50,229 nucleotides of DNA from JBKPCD01 sp046727175 (GTDB taxonomy: Bacteria; Acidobacteriota; Vicinamibacteria; Vicinamibacterales; 2-12-FULL-66-21). The stretch's first letter is position 1. Every line of letters starts with the position of its first letter. The translations under genes and the position numbers were made by a program. The stretch is from positions 1 through 50,229 of the forward strand of contig JBKPCD010000185.1 in NCBI GenBank assembly GCA_046727175.1. The letters are read 5' to 3'. Under the pieces are notes generated by a model, which was not told the origin of the DNA, did not search any database, and saw nothing but the letters and a program-made list of their open reading frames with translations. Below, in pieces: positions 25,864-34,469 of this stretch.

Positions 25864-26439
25864 ATGCGCTTGTTCGTCGGGATTGAGCTCGACGACGCGG
25901 TGAAGGCGGCTGTCGACGCCGCGGTCACGAGCCTGCGAAAGCGGCTTGGCCGTTCCTGCCCGCGCTTGGACGCGCGGTGGGTCGATGTCCGTCACGTTCA
26001 CATCACGCTCTGGTTCATCGGCGAAGTCGGCGACGAGCGCGCCCGCGCAATCGTCTCGAGCCTCGACCCGCCGTTCGACGTGAGCGCTTTCGATCTGGGC
26101 ATCGGCGGCTGCGGCGTGTTTCCCCCGTCGGGTGCGCCGCGCGTCATCTGGCTCGGCGTGACTCGGGGCGGCGACGAAATGCGCGCGCTGCACGAACGAG
26201 TCGGCACGCGCCTTGCGCCGCTCGGCTTCGAACCGGAGCGGCGTCCGTATGCCGCACACCTCACCATCGCTCGGATCAAGGACGCGCGGGGAGTGCACCG
26301 CCAGGACGTCCTCGCCGGGGCGGCGCGACTGCCGGAAGTCATCGGGAGTTCGCGCGTTGATGCCGTGACCTTGTTCCGCAGTCGTCTCTCGCCCAAGGGC
26401 GCGCAGTATGAATCGCTCCTGCGGATACCATTGGGATGA
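25864..26439 (+). CDS. thpR: RNA 2',3'-cyclic phosphodiesterase
   Basis: A 2H-family phosphoesterase of 191 residues. Both HxT motifs are visible: HVHITLWFIG near residue 42 and AAHLTIARIK near residue 135. In vitro such enzymes open 2',3'-cyclic phosphates on RNA and can join tRNA halves; the physiological role is unsettled. The ATG at 25864 directly follows the GATTGC hairpin and has no Shine-Dalgarno. The stop overlaps the ATG of plsY (ATGATG). Confidence 0.93.
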   Translation: MRLFVGIELDDAVKAAVDAAVTSLRKRLGRSCPRLDARWVDVRHVHITLWFIGEVGDERARAIVSSLDPPFDVSAFDLGIGGCGVFPPSGAPRVIWLGVTRGGDEMRALHERVGTRLAPLGFEPERRPYAAHLTIARIKDARGVHRQDVLAGAARLPEVIGSSRVDAVTLFRSRLSPKGAQYESLLRIPLG

Positions 26440-27011
26440 TGATTGCGATTCTCCTCGGTTACCTCGCCGGGTCCGTGCCATTTGCGTTCCTGCTGGCGCG
26501 GCGGGCAGGTGTCGACGTACGCGTCGCCGGCAGCGGCAACGTCGGCGCGGCCAACGTCATGAGGACGACGGGGACCGGGGCTGCAGTCGCCGCGATGGCG
26601 CTCGACATGCTGAAGGGCGCGGCAGCTGTTGTGATCGCCCAACTCGCGAGCGGCGGCGCCGCCCTCGCTGCGCTGACGGGTGCGGCCGCGATTGTCGGCC
26701 ACATCTACCCGGTGTGGCTTCGTTTCCATGGCGGGAAGGGAGTTGCGGTCGCGGCAGGGGTCTTCGGAGTGCTGACGCCGATCGCGACCGCAATTGCCGC
26801 GGCATTGTTCGTCCTAACGGTCTGGTCTACGCGATACGTCTCGCTCGGATCGATTGCAGCAACTGTCGTGCTGCCGCCGGCCGCGTGGCTCGTTGGCGCT
26901 CCGCGGGTCGTCGTCGCGACGGCGTCCGCGTCGGCTGCGCTCATCCTGTTTCGACATCGAACGAATCTCGGTCGCTTGCGGGCAGGGACTGAACGCAGAC
27001 TCGGCGAATAA
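26436..27011 (+). CDS. plsY: Acyl-phosphate:glycerol-3-phosphate acyltransferase PlsY
   Basis: Integral membrane enzyme that adds the first acyl chain to glycerol-3-phosphate using acyl-phosphate. Of the expected motifs, GSVPFAFLLAR, GSGNVGAANVMRTTG, a DMLKG lysine motif and HIYPVWLRFHGGKGVAVAAG are all visible. Length of 191 residues is typical. It overlaps thpR by 4 nt and precedes gpsA, the enzyme that makes its glycerol-3-phosphate substrate, by 106 nt. Confidence 0.95.
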   Translation: MMIAILLGYLAGSVPFAFLLARRAGVDVRVAGSGNVGAANVMRTTGTGAAVAAMALDMLKGAAAVVIAQLASGGAALAALTGAAAIVGHIYPVWLRFHGGKGVAVAAGVFGVLTPIATAIAAALFVLTVWSTRYVSLGSIAATVVLPPAAWLVGAPRVVVATASASAALILFRHRTNLGRLRAGTERRLGE

Positions 27012-27063
27012 AGGGAAAAGCGCCTGCGGCCGCGGCGAGCGAGCGGAAGCGAGACGAGCCGCA

Positions 27064-27089
27064 GCGCGTGGGGGTGGGGCCCCACGCGC
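27064..27089 (+). repeat. GC-rich hairpin in plsY-gpsA spacer
   Basis: GCGCGTGGGG at 27064-27073 pairs perfectly with CCCCACGCGC at 27080-27089 around a 6-nt loop. The spacer 27012-27117 contains no gene; AAGGGAAAA words flank the hairpin on both sides (near 27012 and 27103) and the second one may serve as the ribosome-binding site of gpsA. A T tract is lacking, so it is not a standard terminator. Confidence 0.55.
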
Positions 27090-27117
27090 AGTGAGAGAAA
27101 ACAAGGGAAAAGGGGTC

Positions 27118-28128
27118 GTGATTCAACGCGAGAAGATTGCCGTCGTCGGCGCCGGCAGCTGGGGGACTGCGTTGGCGATTCACCTCGGACGCGCGGGTCA
27201 CGACGTATGTCTGTGGGGGCGTGATGCGGCGCTCGTCGAGGAAATCGTCGCCGCACGATCGAATCCGCGATATCTCAGCGGACTCACGCTCCCGGAGCTG
27301 GTGATTCCCACAGCTGATCTCGTCGAAGCCCTCGACGACACCGCTTGCATCGTGTTCGCGGTTCCATCGCACGGCCTCCGTGCCGTCGTCAGCGCTGCGG
27401 CGCCGTGGATCGATCGTCGAGCGATCATCGTCAGCGCAACGAAGGGCCTTGAAAACGATTCGCACCTTCGAATGTCGCAGGTGATCGACGAGGAGACCGC
27501 ATCGGCCCGCCGCGTGGTCGTCCTTTCAGGGCCGAGCTTCGCGGCTGAAGTTGCGACGGGCCTGCCGACCGCCGTCCTCGCTGCCTCGTCTGACGCCGCC
27601 GCCGCGGCGTACGTTCAGGATCGATTCCGTGGTCCGACGTTCCGGCTTTACGTGAGCGACGATGTCGCAGGCGTCGAGATCGGGGCGGCGTTGAAAAACG
27701 TGATCGCAATTGCTGCTGGTGTCGTGGAGGGAATTGGCCTGGGTCACAACGCGATGGCGGCATTGATCACGCGAGGCCTTGCTGAGATCTCGCGTCTGGC
27801 ATGTGCCGAAGGGGGTCGTCGGGAGACGCTGGCCGGCCTGAGTGGACTCGGAGATCTGGTTTTGACGTGTACGAGCGATCTGAGCCGCAATCGCTATGTC
27901 GGCGTGGAGCTCGGCCGCGGCCGATCCCTGTTGGACATCCTGTCGGGAATGCGGATGGTTGCCGAAGGTGTGCGCACCACCAATGCCGCGGTCGCGCTTG
28001 GAGAGCGACACGGTATCGAGCTGCCCATCGCATCGGAGATGTCGGCGGTGCTCGAGAACCGCCGCTCGCCGCGCGAGGGCGTGGAGGCGCTGATGGGGAG
28101 ACGCCAGCGAGCTGAGGCCGATCGTTAG
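27118..28128 (+). CDS. gpsA: Glycerol-3-phosphate dehydrogenase [NAD(P)+]
   Basis: Reduces dihydroxyacetone phosphate to sn-glycerol-3-phosphate for phospholipid synthesis. The N-terminal nucleotide-binding fold is IAVVGAGSWGTALAIHL; SATKGLE, LSGPSFAAEVATGLPT and the catalytic-lysine region ALKNVIAIAAGVVEGI follow, then the helical C-terminal domain with GLSGLGDLVLTCTS. GTG 27118 gives 336 residues, the usual size, and has purine-rich AAAAGGGG just upstream. A longer open frame runs back through plsY in another phase and is not coding. Confidence 0.95.
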   Translation: MIQREKIAVVGAGSWGTALAIHLGRAGHDVCLWGRDAALVEEIVAARSNPRYLSGLTLPELVIPTADLVEALDDTACIVFAVPSHGLRAVVSAAAPWIDRRAIIVSATKGLENDSHLRMSQVIDEETASARRVVVLSGPSFAAEVATGLPTAVLAASSDAAAAAYVQDRFRGPTFRLYVSDDVAGVEIGAALKNVIAIAAGVVEGIGLGHNAMAALITRGLAEISRLACAEGGRRETLAGLSGLGDLVLTCTSDLSRNRYVGVELGRGRSLLDILSGMRMVAEGVRTTNAAVALGERHGIELPIASEMSAVLENRRSPREGVEALMGRRQRAEADR

Positions 28129-28347
28129 GCGGAGGGGACGGAGGTCATGGAAAAACCGCTTACCGCCGGGTCACGGAGCACGCGGGATTCTTAAGAGTCG
28201 GCCACTGCTGGAAGACGCGCCCACGACCAGGCGCGACGAACTGGGAACCACAACGCAGGCCCCTCCGCGTGTCTCAGCTCCTCGGCGTATCCCTGCGCTT
28301 TGTAAGCAGCGTCGGCCACCGTAGCCGACACACGTTCACGGAAGTTC

Positions 28348-28441
28348 TCCGTGAACTCCGTGGCTCCGCGGTGACCGCATTGTCCGTGAACTCCGTGGCT
28401 CCGCGGTGACCGCATTGTCCGTGATCTCCGCCTCCTCCGCG
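28348..28441. repeat. 35-bp tandem repeat in gpsA-ftsY spacer
   Basis: Two identical 35-bp units (28348-28382 and 28383-28417), each starting TCCGTGAACTCCGTGG and ending CCGCATTG, are followed by a partial third. Within each unit CTCCGTG is itself repeated, and GTTCACGGAAGTTC at about 28334 gives an inverted copy. The rest of the 353-bp spacer 28129-28481 shows no convincing gene; a TACAAT at 28456-28461 could be the -10 box of ftsY, but without a good -35. Confidence 0.85.
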
Positions 28442-28481
28442 AGCGGGCCGGTTGGTACAATGATGCGAGGCCGATGACTTC

Positions 28482-29405
28482 ATGAGCGTATTCGATCGGA
28501 TCAAACAATCACTGACGCGGACGAAGCAGCAATTCATCGAACGCTTCGAGGACGTCGTCAGACAAGCGGACGAGCCGCAGCATCGAAGCCGTCCCGTCGA
28601 TGTCGAGACGATCGACGCGCTTGAGGAAGCGCTGATTTCGGCTGACGTCGGCGTTGCGGCAACGGAGCGAATCGTCGCGGCCGTCCGAAACCGCAAAGGC
28701 GCTGACGGGTCCCTCCGCGAATTGATCAAACGGGAGATTCTGTCGATCCTGCACGGCGCGGATGTGCAGCCTGGCAACGGAACGCGTCCGCACGTGGTGT
28801 TGATCGTCGGTGTCAACGGAACAGGCAAAACGACGACCGTCGGGAAACTGGCGCGGCTGATCAAGGATTCGGGCAAGGCACCGGTCATTTGCGCGGCGGA
28901 CACGTTTCGCGCGGCGGCCGTCGAGCAACTGGAGATCTGGGCCCGGCGCGCCGAGGTCGACATCATCCGGGCGCGCGCCGGCGCGGATCCGGCGGCGGTG
29001 GTGTTCGACGCTATCGCGGCGGGGAAGGCCCGTGGCCGGGACGTAGTTCTCGTCGACACCGCGGGACGGCTTCACACGCGCGTCAATCTGATGACCGAGC
29101 TCGAGAAGATTCGCCGGGTTGCGGCGCGGGTAGTGGAGGGCGCGCCTCATGAAGTGCTGCTCGTACTCGATGCAACTGTCGGTCAGAACGGGCTCGCCCA
29201 GGCTCGCGAGTTCATGTCCGTCGCAGGCGTGAACGGCATCGTGCTTACCAAGCTCGATGGCACGGCCAAGGGCGGTATTGCCGTCGCCATCGCCAATGAC
29301 CTGAAGCTGCCGATCCGCTACGTAGGAATCGGCGAAGGCATCGACGATCTGATTCCGTTCTCGCCCGAGCAGTACGTGGATGCGTTGTTCGAGGAGAAAT
29401 GGTGA
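28482..29405 (+). CDS. ftsY: Signal recognition particle receptor FtsY
   Basis: SRP-receptor GTPase that docks Ffh-ribosome complexes at the membrane. The short N-terminal helix (SVFDRIKQSLTRTKQQF) replaces the long acidic A domain of enteric FtsY. The NG domain shows GVNGTGKTTTVGKLAR, DTFRAAAVEQL, VDTAGRLHTRVNLM, LTKLDGTAKGG and a C-terminal GIGEGIDDLIPFSPEQYV. The length is 307 residues. The ribD gene follows 28 nt later. Ffh, its partner, is encoded 3.3 kb downstream. Confidence 0.97.
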   Translation: MSVFDRIKQSLTRTKQQFIERFEDVVRQADEPQHRSRPVDVETIDALEEALISADVGVAATERIVAAVRNRKGADGSLRELIKREILSILHGADVQPGNGTRPHVVLIVGVNGTGKTTTVGKLARLIKDSGKAPVICAADTFRAAAVEQLEIWARRAEVDIIRARAGADPAAVVFDAIAAGKARGRDVVLVDTAGRLHTRVNLMTELEKIRRVAARVVEGAPHEVLLVLDATVGQNGLAQAREFMSVAGVNGIVLTKLDGTAKGGIAVAIANDLKLPIRYVGIGEGIDDLIPFSPEQYVDALFEEKW

Positions 29406-29433
29406 CGATGGCGAATCGTGCACGGCGGGCGAC

Positions 29434-30540
29434 GTGATCGAAGACAGCCGCCACATGGCATGCGCCCTGGCACTGGCCGCGCGCGGCCGCGGCCGGACGA
29501 GTCCGAACCCGATGGTTGGCGCGGTCGTCGTCGATGAGGACGCCGTTGTCGTTGGGCGCGGCTTTCACGAGTTTGCCGGCGGGCCGCATGCGGAGGTTCA
29601 CGCATTGCGGGATGCCGGTCCGCGCGCGCGTGGCGCAACGTTGTACTGCACTCTGGAGCCGTGCTGTCACACCGGTCGGACGGGCGCTTGCGCTCCACTG
29701 GTCGTTGGCGCCGGGATCCGTCGAACGGTGATTGCGATGGAGGACCCCAATCCGCTCGTGAGCGGAGGAGGGATCGCGCACCTTCGGGGGAACGGGATCG
29801 AGGTCGCCGTTGGCGTGATGCGCGACGCCGCGGTGCGGCTGAATCGCCCGTTCATCAGCGTGATGACACGCAAGCGACCGCTCGTGACGATGAAGGTCGC
29901 GCTCAGCCTCGACGCGAAAGTCGCAGCCGCAGCAGGAACACGGACAGCGATCACAGGACGCGCCGCAAATCGCATCATCCAGCGGGACCGCGCGGAAGTC
30001 GACGCGATTGCGACAGGGTCCGGGACGATCCTCGTCGACGACCCGCTCCTGACCCCGCGGGGTGCATATCGTTACCGTCCGCTGGTGCGGGTGGTTTTCG
30101 ATCGTCGTCTGCGGACGCCGACCGGCGCTCGGCTGTTCTCGACGCTCGATGCTGGTCCAGTGATGATCGTCACGACGGATACCGAGGTCCGCCGATCGTC
30201 TGAACGCGCGGCCGCATTGAAGGTGGCCGGCGCTAGGATCGAAGTCGTCGATGACGCTGGCCCTACAGACGGATGGTTTCTGTCAGCCGCTCTCGAGCGG
30301 CTTGCCGCGGTCAACGTGACGGCGGTCACCGTGGAAGGTGGCCCCGCACTTCACGTTGCGATCTGGGAAGCGGGGCTCGTTGACAAAGTACAGGTATTCG
30401 TCGCGTCGAAGATGCTCGGACCATCCGGGCTGTCCTGGCTGCCGCTACCGGCCGCATCTCTCGCGGATCTCGCAGAGCTGTCTTTTACACCGGCAGGTGA
30501 CGATATCCTGATTGAAGGGTATGTTCACCGGACTGATTGA
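29434..30540 (+). CDS. ribD: Bifunctional riboflavin deaminase/reductase RibD
   Basis: Two-step enzyme of riboflavin synthesis. The N-terminal deaminase has the zinc site HAEVHAL and EPCCHTGRTGAC; the C-terminal reductase begins near residue 150 (RPLVTMKVALSLDAKVA) and contains VEGGPALHVAIWE. GTG 29434 was chosen since the deaminase fold begins at once (ATG 29455 is an alternative), giving 368 residues. A 9-codon frame (ATG 29408 to TGA 29437) overlaps the start; it may be chance. No FMN riboswitch fits the 28-nt gap from ftsY. It overlaps ribE by 20 nt. Confidence 0.95.
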   Translation: MIEDSRHMACALALAARGRGRTSPNPMVGAVVVDEDAVVVGRGFHEFAGGPHAEVHALRDAGPRARGATLYCTLEPCCHTGRTGACAPLVVGAGIRRTVIAMEDPNPLVSGGGIAHLRGNGIEVAVGVMRDAAVRLNRPFISVMTRKRPLVTMKVALSLDAKVAAAAGTRTAITGRAANRIIQRDRAEVDAIATGSGTILVDDPLLTPRGAYRYRPLVRVVFDRRLRTPTGARLFSTLDAGPVMIVTTDTEVRRSSERAAALKVAGARIEVVDDAGPTDGWFLSAALERLAAVNVTAVTVEGGPALHVAIWEAGLVDKVQVFVASKMLGPSGLSWLPLPAASLADLAELSFTPAGDDILIEGYVHRTD

Positions 30541-31165
30541 ATCGATCGGTGAAGTCGCGGACGTGAGCGCGACGCCTTCAGGTTCGCGGCTGACTGTTGC
30601 AACCACGCTCACGTCCGAGCTCGTGGCCGGCGACAGCCTCGCGGTCAATGGTGTCTGCCTGACTGTCGTTTCGGCGGCCGGCGGCCGCGTGAGCATGGAC
30701 GTCTCACCCGAAACGCTCCGGGTGACCACCCTCGGTGGCCTGACGCGCGGTGCGCTGGTGAATCTCGAGCGTCCGCTCCGTATGGACGCTCGGCTCGGCG
30801 GTCACTTCGTTCAGGGGCATGTGGACGCAACCGGCTCGATCGCGGAGGTCCGCAAGGAGGGAGATTCCTATCTGATTGCGGTGACGTTTCCGCCGGACCT
30901 TCGTCCCTGCATCGTCCGGAAGGGCTCGATTGCGGTGGACGGGATCAGCCTGACGGTCGCGCGCGTCGACAACGATCGGTTCGATGTGCAGATCATCCCG
31001 TACACATGGCAGCACACGCATCTCCATGTGGTCCGGGCCGGAGATGCCGTGAATCTGGAAACCGATATACTCGGCAAGTACGTGGTGCGCGCGTTCGAGC
31101 TCAGAGAACGGGAATTACCCAAGCTGCAGATGGCGTCTATTCACATAGAGGAAGAACATCGATGA
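30521..31165 (+). CDS. ribE: Riboflavin synthase alpha chain
   Basis: Converts two 6,7-dimethyl-8-ribityllumazine molecules to riboflavin. The family start MFTGLIESIGEV and the duplicated barrel halves with NGVCLTVVS and DGISLTVARV are plain. The length is 214 residues. ATG 30521 lies inside the last 20 nt of ribD with GAAGGG just upstream, so translation is coupled. It ends in an ATGA overlap with ribBA. Confidence 0.96.
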   Translation: MFTGLIESIGEVADVSATPSGSRLTVATTLTSELVAGDSLAVNGVCLTVVSAAGGRVSMDVSPETLRVTTLGGLTRGALVNLERPLRMDARLGGHFVQGHVDATGSIAEVRKEGDSYLIAVTFPPDLRPCIVRKGSIAVDGISLTVARVDNDRFDVQIIPYTWQHTHLHVVRAGDAVNLETDILGKYVVRAFELRERELPKLQMASIHIEEEHR

Positions 31166-32394
31166 CCACACGACGACGCCAATCCGCGAAGTCGCCGTTT
31201 GCGTCCATTCCCCAGGCGGTGGAGGCCATCCGGGAAGGGCGCATGATCATCGTTCTCGACGATGAGGATCGCGAGAACGAAGGGGACCTGACTATCGCGG
31301 CGGAGAAGGTTACGCCGGAAGCGGTCAACTTCATGGCCAAACATGGCCGCGGGCTGATCTGTCTCCCCATGACCGAAGAGCGCCTTGCCGAGCTCGAGAT
31401 TCCTCAGATCGTCGAGAAGAACACGACCAGATTCGATACGGCGTTCTGCGTGCCCATCGATGCGAAGGGCGTCACCACGACGGGTATTTCAGCCGCTGAT
31501 CGTGCAGCGACGATCCTCGCCGCGATCGATCCGTCTACGCGTCCATCCGACCTTGCGCGTCCCGGCCACGTGTCGCCGCTGAAGGCGCGGAAGGGAGGCG
31601 TCCTCGTCCGCGCCGGACAGACCGAAGCCGCGGTCGATCTCGCGCAGATCGCCGGACTCTATCCGGCCGGTGTCATCTGCGAAATCATGAAGGACGACGG
31701 CACGATGGCGCGATTGCCGGAGCTGACCAAATTCGCGAAACGGCACAAGCTGCTGATGGTCACCATCGCGGATTTGATTCAGTACCGAATGCGGACCGAG
31801 TCGTTCGTGCGGCGAGTCGCGTCGGCGTTGCTCCCAACCGAGCACGGCGACTTCAACGTGTTCGCCTTCGAAAGCGTCATCGATCGCGAAACGCATGTCG
31901 CGCTGGTCAAGGGAGAAATCGGCGACGGCGAGCAGGTCCTGGTGCGCGTGCACTCGCGCTGCTTGACCGGCGACGTCTTTCATTCAGCGCGCTGCGACTG
32001 CGGTCCCCAGCTCGACTCCGCGATGCGCCGCATCGCGGGCGAAGGTCGGGGCGTGCTGCTGTATCTCAATCAGGAGGGACGCGGCATCGGCCTCGCGAAT
32101 AAGATTCGTGCGTACGAGTTGCAGGACGAGGGCTTCGACACCGTCGAAGCGAACGAGCGCCTTGGCTTCAAGCCGGATCAGCGGGATTACGGGATCGGCG
32201 TGCAGATTCTGCGCGACCTCGGCGTCCGGTCGATGCGGCTGCTCTCGAACAACCCACGAAAGCTCGTCGGCATCGAGGGCTACAACCTTTCAATCGTTGA
32301 ATGGCTCCCGCTCGAAATCCCCGCCTCGGAGTACACGCGGCGGTATCTTCAGACCAAGAAAGAGAAGCTCGGGCACAAACTGTCGTCGGTCTAA
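31162..32394 (+). CDS. ribBA: Bifunctional DHBP synthase/GTP cyclohydrolase II
   Basis: Supplies both precursors of the riboflavin pathway. The N-terminal RibB half has VLDDEDRENEGDL and the C-terminal RibA half has the zinc site CLTGDVFHSARCDC and NQEGRGIGLANKIRAY. Both active-site sets look complete in 410 residues. The gene order ribD-ribE-ribBA normally continues with ribH; here it does not, and a repeat-filled spacer and ffh follow instead, so lumazine synthase must be encoded elsewhere. Confidence 0.96.
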   Translation: MTTRRRQSAKSPFASIPQAVEAIREGRMIIVLDDEDRENEGDLTIAAEKVTPEAVNFMAKHGRGLICLPMTEERLAELEIPQIVEKNTTRFDTAFCVPIDAKGVTTTGISAADRAATILAAIDPSTRPSDLARPGHVSPLKARKGGVLVRAGQTEAAVDLAQIAGLYPAGVICEIMKDDGTMARLPELTKFAKRHKLLMVTIADLIQYRMRTESFVRRVASALLPTEHGDFNVFAFESVIDRETHVALVKGEIGDGEQVLVRVHSRCLTGDVFHSARCDCGPQLDSAMRRIAGEGRGVLLYLNQEGRGIGLANKIRAYELQDEGFDTVEANERLGFKPDQRDYGIGVQILRDLGVRSMRLLSNNPRKLVGIEGYNLSIVEWLPLEIPASEYTRRYLQTKKEKLGHKLSSV

Positions 32395-32477
32395 AGGGTG
32401 GCGGCGTCTGAAGACCCCGCCCTGCAGAGGCGCCGAAGGCCCGCACAAGCGATGGCGCGTCTAAGGGCTACCAGGAT

Positions 32478-32582
32478 GCGGAAAACGGCCTCCTGCATGG
32501 GAAATGAGAGATGGAGAATGCGAAAAGCCCATAGATTTTGCCATCTCACATTTGCCATTTCCCATCAGGCCGTCTCTTCAGC
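32478..32582. repeat. MITE-like palindromic element, copy 2
   Basis: This shares with the copy at 20940-21050 the ATGGGAAATG arm, the central ATTTTGCCATCTC and the right arm TTTGCCATTTCCCATCAGG with CCGTCT and TTCAGCGG. Left and right ends are complementary (GGCCTCCTG with CAGGCCGTC). It fills most of the 338-bp spacer 32395-32732 between ribBA and ffh. No open reading frame of its own and no transposase are present. Confidence 0.75.
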
Positions 32583-32666
32583 GGGCTACTGGACCCCACC
32601 GGTACCGCGCGACGAAAACGACCCCACGCGTGTAGCGCGGGGCCTTCAGAGCGTCCGCGGCTCTTG

Positions 32667-32695
32667 TTGTCAATCCCCACAAGCTCTGTTAGTAT
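32667..32695 (+). promoter_or_regulatory. Candidate sigma70 promoter of ffh
   Basis: TTGTCA at 32667-32672 and TAGTAT at 32690-32695 are 17 bp apart. A start near 32703 gives a leader of about 30 nt for the ffh ATG at 32733. Confidence 0.65.
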
Positions 32696-32732
32696 AAGGG
32701 TTTGCGCGAAAGCGACCCGGGACGACATTAGC

Positions 32733-34094
32733 ATGTTCGATTCGCTCAGCGACCGCCTTCAGGGAGTGTTCCGTTCGCTTCGGGGGGAAGCGCGCCTCAC
32801 CGAACAGACCGTCGAGGCGGCGCTGCGCGAAATTCGGATGGCCCTCCTCGAGGCCGACGTCAATTTCAAGGTCGTCAAGGCGTTCATCGACCGCGTTCGC
32901 GACCGGGCCGTCGATCAGGAGGTCCTCAGGAGCCTCACCCCTGCCCAGCAGGTCGTCCGCATCGTCCGCGATGAGATGCTGGCGCTGTTCGGGGACACGG
33001 CCGGCGGGCTTCCGCCAACGTCAGCCAGACCTCGGGTGGTGTTAATCCTCGGGCTGCAGGGCTCCGGCAAGACGACGACGTCAGGAAAGCTGGCGCGGTG
33101 GTTGACGAAACAGGGAAGGCATCCGCTTCTGGTCTCCACTGACGTCAAGCGCCCGGCCGCGCTCGAGCAGTTGTCAGTCGTCGCAAAGCAGGCGGGCGTG
33201 CGCGTCCACGAGCCGACTGGCGAAATGGATCCCGTCCAGCGCGCAGCGGGCGCCGTTTCCGAAGCGAAGAACAGCGGCTTCGACGTCGTCATCGTAGACA
33301 CCGCCGGTCGACTGCACATCGACGACGAGCTGATGACCGAGCTGCAGGCGATCAAATCGGCCGTGCAGCCGGCGGATCTGTTGTACGTCGCTGATGCGAT
33401 GACGGGTCAGGACGCGATCAAGAGCGCCGGCGAGTTCAACCACCGAGTGGGCGTCACGGGGGTCGTGCTCACGAAGATCGACGGCGATGCGCGCGGCGGC
33501 GCGGCGCTGTCGGTCGTCGGCGTCGTCGGTGTGCCGATTGCGTTCGTGGGCAGCGGCGAGCGCTTGCAGGATCTCGAGCCTTTCCATCCGGACCGGATCG
33601 TTTCTCGCGTGCTCGGCATGGGCGATGTGCTCTCGCTCATCGAGAAGGCGGAGGAAGCGGTCACGCAGGAGGATGCCGAAAAACTCGAACGCAAGATCCG
33701 TCAGAACGACTTCACGCTGGAAGACTTTCGCGATCAGCTCATCACGATCAAGAAGATGGGTCCGCTCGAACAGATCCTCGGGATGTTGCCGGGCATGGGC
33801 GGCCTGAAAGAGCTCGCAGCCAGTCGCGAACAGGTTGACGAGAAGCAGCTCGCGCGCGTGGAAGCGATCATCAACTCGATGACGCCGAAAGAACGGCGGA
33901 ATCACCAGTTGATCAACGGCAGCCGACGGAAGCGCATCGCGAAGGGCAGCGGTACTTCTGTAGAAGAGGTCAACCGGCTGCTGAAGCAGTTCGTTCAGAT
34001 GAAGAAGATGCTGAAGCAGCTTGGTGGCATGGTTGGCCTGGGCAAGAAGCGCGACGGCCTCGGGATGATGAAGTCGATGATGCGGGGGCGCTAA
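32733..34094 (+). CDS. ffh: Signal recognition particle protein Ffh
   Basis: GTPase that binds signal peptides and SRP RNA and delivers ribosomes to FtsY. N domain (FDSLSDRLQGVFRSLRGEAR), G domain with GLQGSGKTTTSGKLAR, DVKRPAALEQL, VDTAGRLHIDDELM and TKIDGDARGGAALSV, then the Met-rich M domain (EQILGMLPGMGG to GLGMMKSMMRGR). The 453-residue length is usual. ATG 32733 begins the family N-terminus; the frame upstream runs through the repeat element and is not coding. It heads the ffh-rpsP-khpA-rimM-trmD-rplS group. Confidence 0.97.
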   Translation: MFDSLSDRLQGVFRSLRGEARLTEQTVEAALREIRMALLEADVNFKVVKAFIDRVRDRAVDQEVLRSLTPAQQVVRIVRDEMLALFGDTAGGLPPTSARPRVVLILGLQGSGKTTTSGKLARWLTKQGRHPLLVSTDVKRPAALEQLSVVAKQAGVRVHEPTGEMDPVQRAAGAVSEAKNSGFDVVIVDTAGRLHIDDELMTELQAIKSAVQPADLLYVADAMTGQDAIKSAGEFNHRVGVTGVVLTKIDGDARGGAALSVVGVVGVPIAFVGSGERLQDLEPFHPDRIVSRVLGMGDVLSLIEKAEEAVTQEDAEKLERKIRQNDFTLEDFRDQLITIKKMGPLEQILGMLPGMGGLKELAASREQVDEKQLARVEAIINSMTPKERRNHQLINGSRRKRIAKGSGTSVEEVNRLLKQFVQMKKMLKQLGGMVGLGKKRDGLGMMKSMMRGR

Positions 34095-34101
34095 AGGGAA
34101 C

Positions 34102-34160
34102 AGAAGCTAGAAGCTAGAAGTTGGAGCGATCGAGACAGAATTCACTCCGGCTTCTAACTT
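34102..34160. repeat. GAAGCTA-unit hairpin between ffh and rpsP
   Basis: The left arm has tandem AGAAGCTAGAAGCTAGAAG (34102-34120) and the right arm has the complementary CGGCTTCTAACTT (34148-34160). The structure ends about 40 nt before rpsP and could separate ffh from ribosomal-protein expression. Confidence 0.7.
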
Positions 34161-34199
34161 GGACGTCGGGATCAAGAAGAGCGTTGAACAGGAGAGAGA

Positions 34200-34469
34200 A
34201 TGCTAGCCATCCGTTTGAGACGTACGGGTTCCAAGAAGCGGCCGTTCTTTCGTGTGATCGTGACCGACTCGCGCACGGCGCGCGACAGCAGCTTCGTCGA
34301 GGTGGTCGGCCATTACAATCCACGGACGACGCCGGAGACGCTCGACATCAATCGCGAGCGGCTGGAGCATTGGATCAAGGCTGGCGCGCAGCCGTCCGAT
34401 ACGGTGCGGACCCTCGTCTCGCGGATGCCACCCGCGCCGGCACCGGTCGAACAGCCAGCGGCGTCATGA
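34200..34469 (+). CDS. rpsP: 30S ribosomal protein S16
   Basis: Small-subunit protein of 89 residues needed for 30S assembly, with the family start LAIRLRRTGSKKRPFFRVIV and GHYNPRTTPETLDINRERLEHW split across residues 38-60. An AGGAG about 8 nt upstream supports the ATG at 34200. It overlaps khpA by 4 nt. The Pro/Ala-rich tail is normal for this family. Confidence 0.97.
   Translation: MLAIRLRRTGSKKRPFFRVIVTDSRTARDSSFVEVVGHYNPRTTPETLDINRERLEHWIKAGAQPSDTVRTLVSRMPPAPAPVEQPAAS

Noticed and set aside
28191..28508. 105-codon minus-strand frame in the gpsA-ftsY spacer
   Set aside because: Starts inside ftsY and runs through the 35-bp tandem repeat; the end looks somewhat protein-like but there is no ribosome-binding site or recognisable domain, so at most it is a gene remnant.
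29380..29434. FMN riboswitch before ribD
   Set aside because: Only 28 nt separate ftsY and ribD, too short for the element, and none of its conserved blocks is seen.
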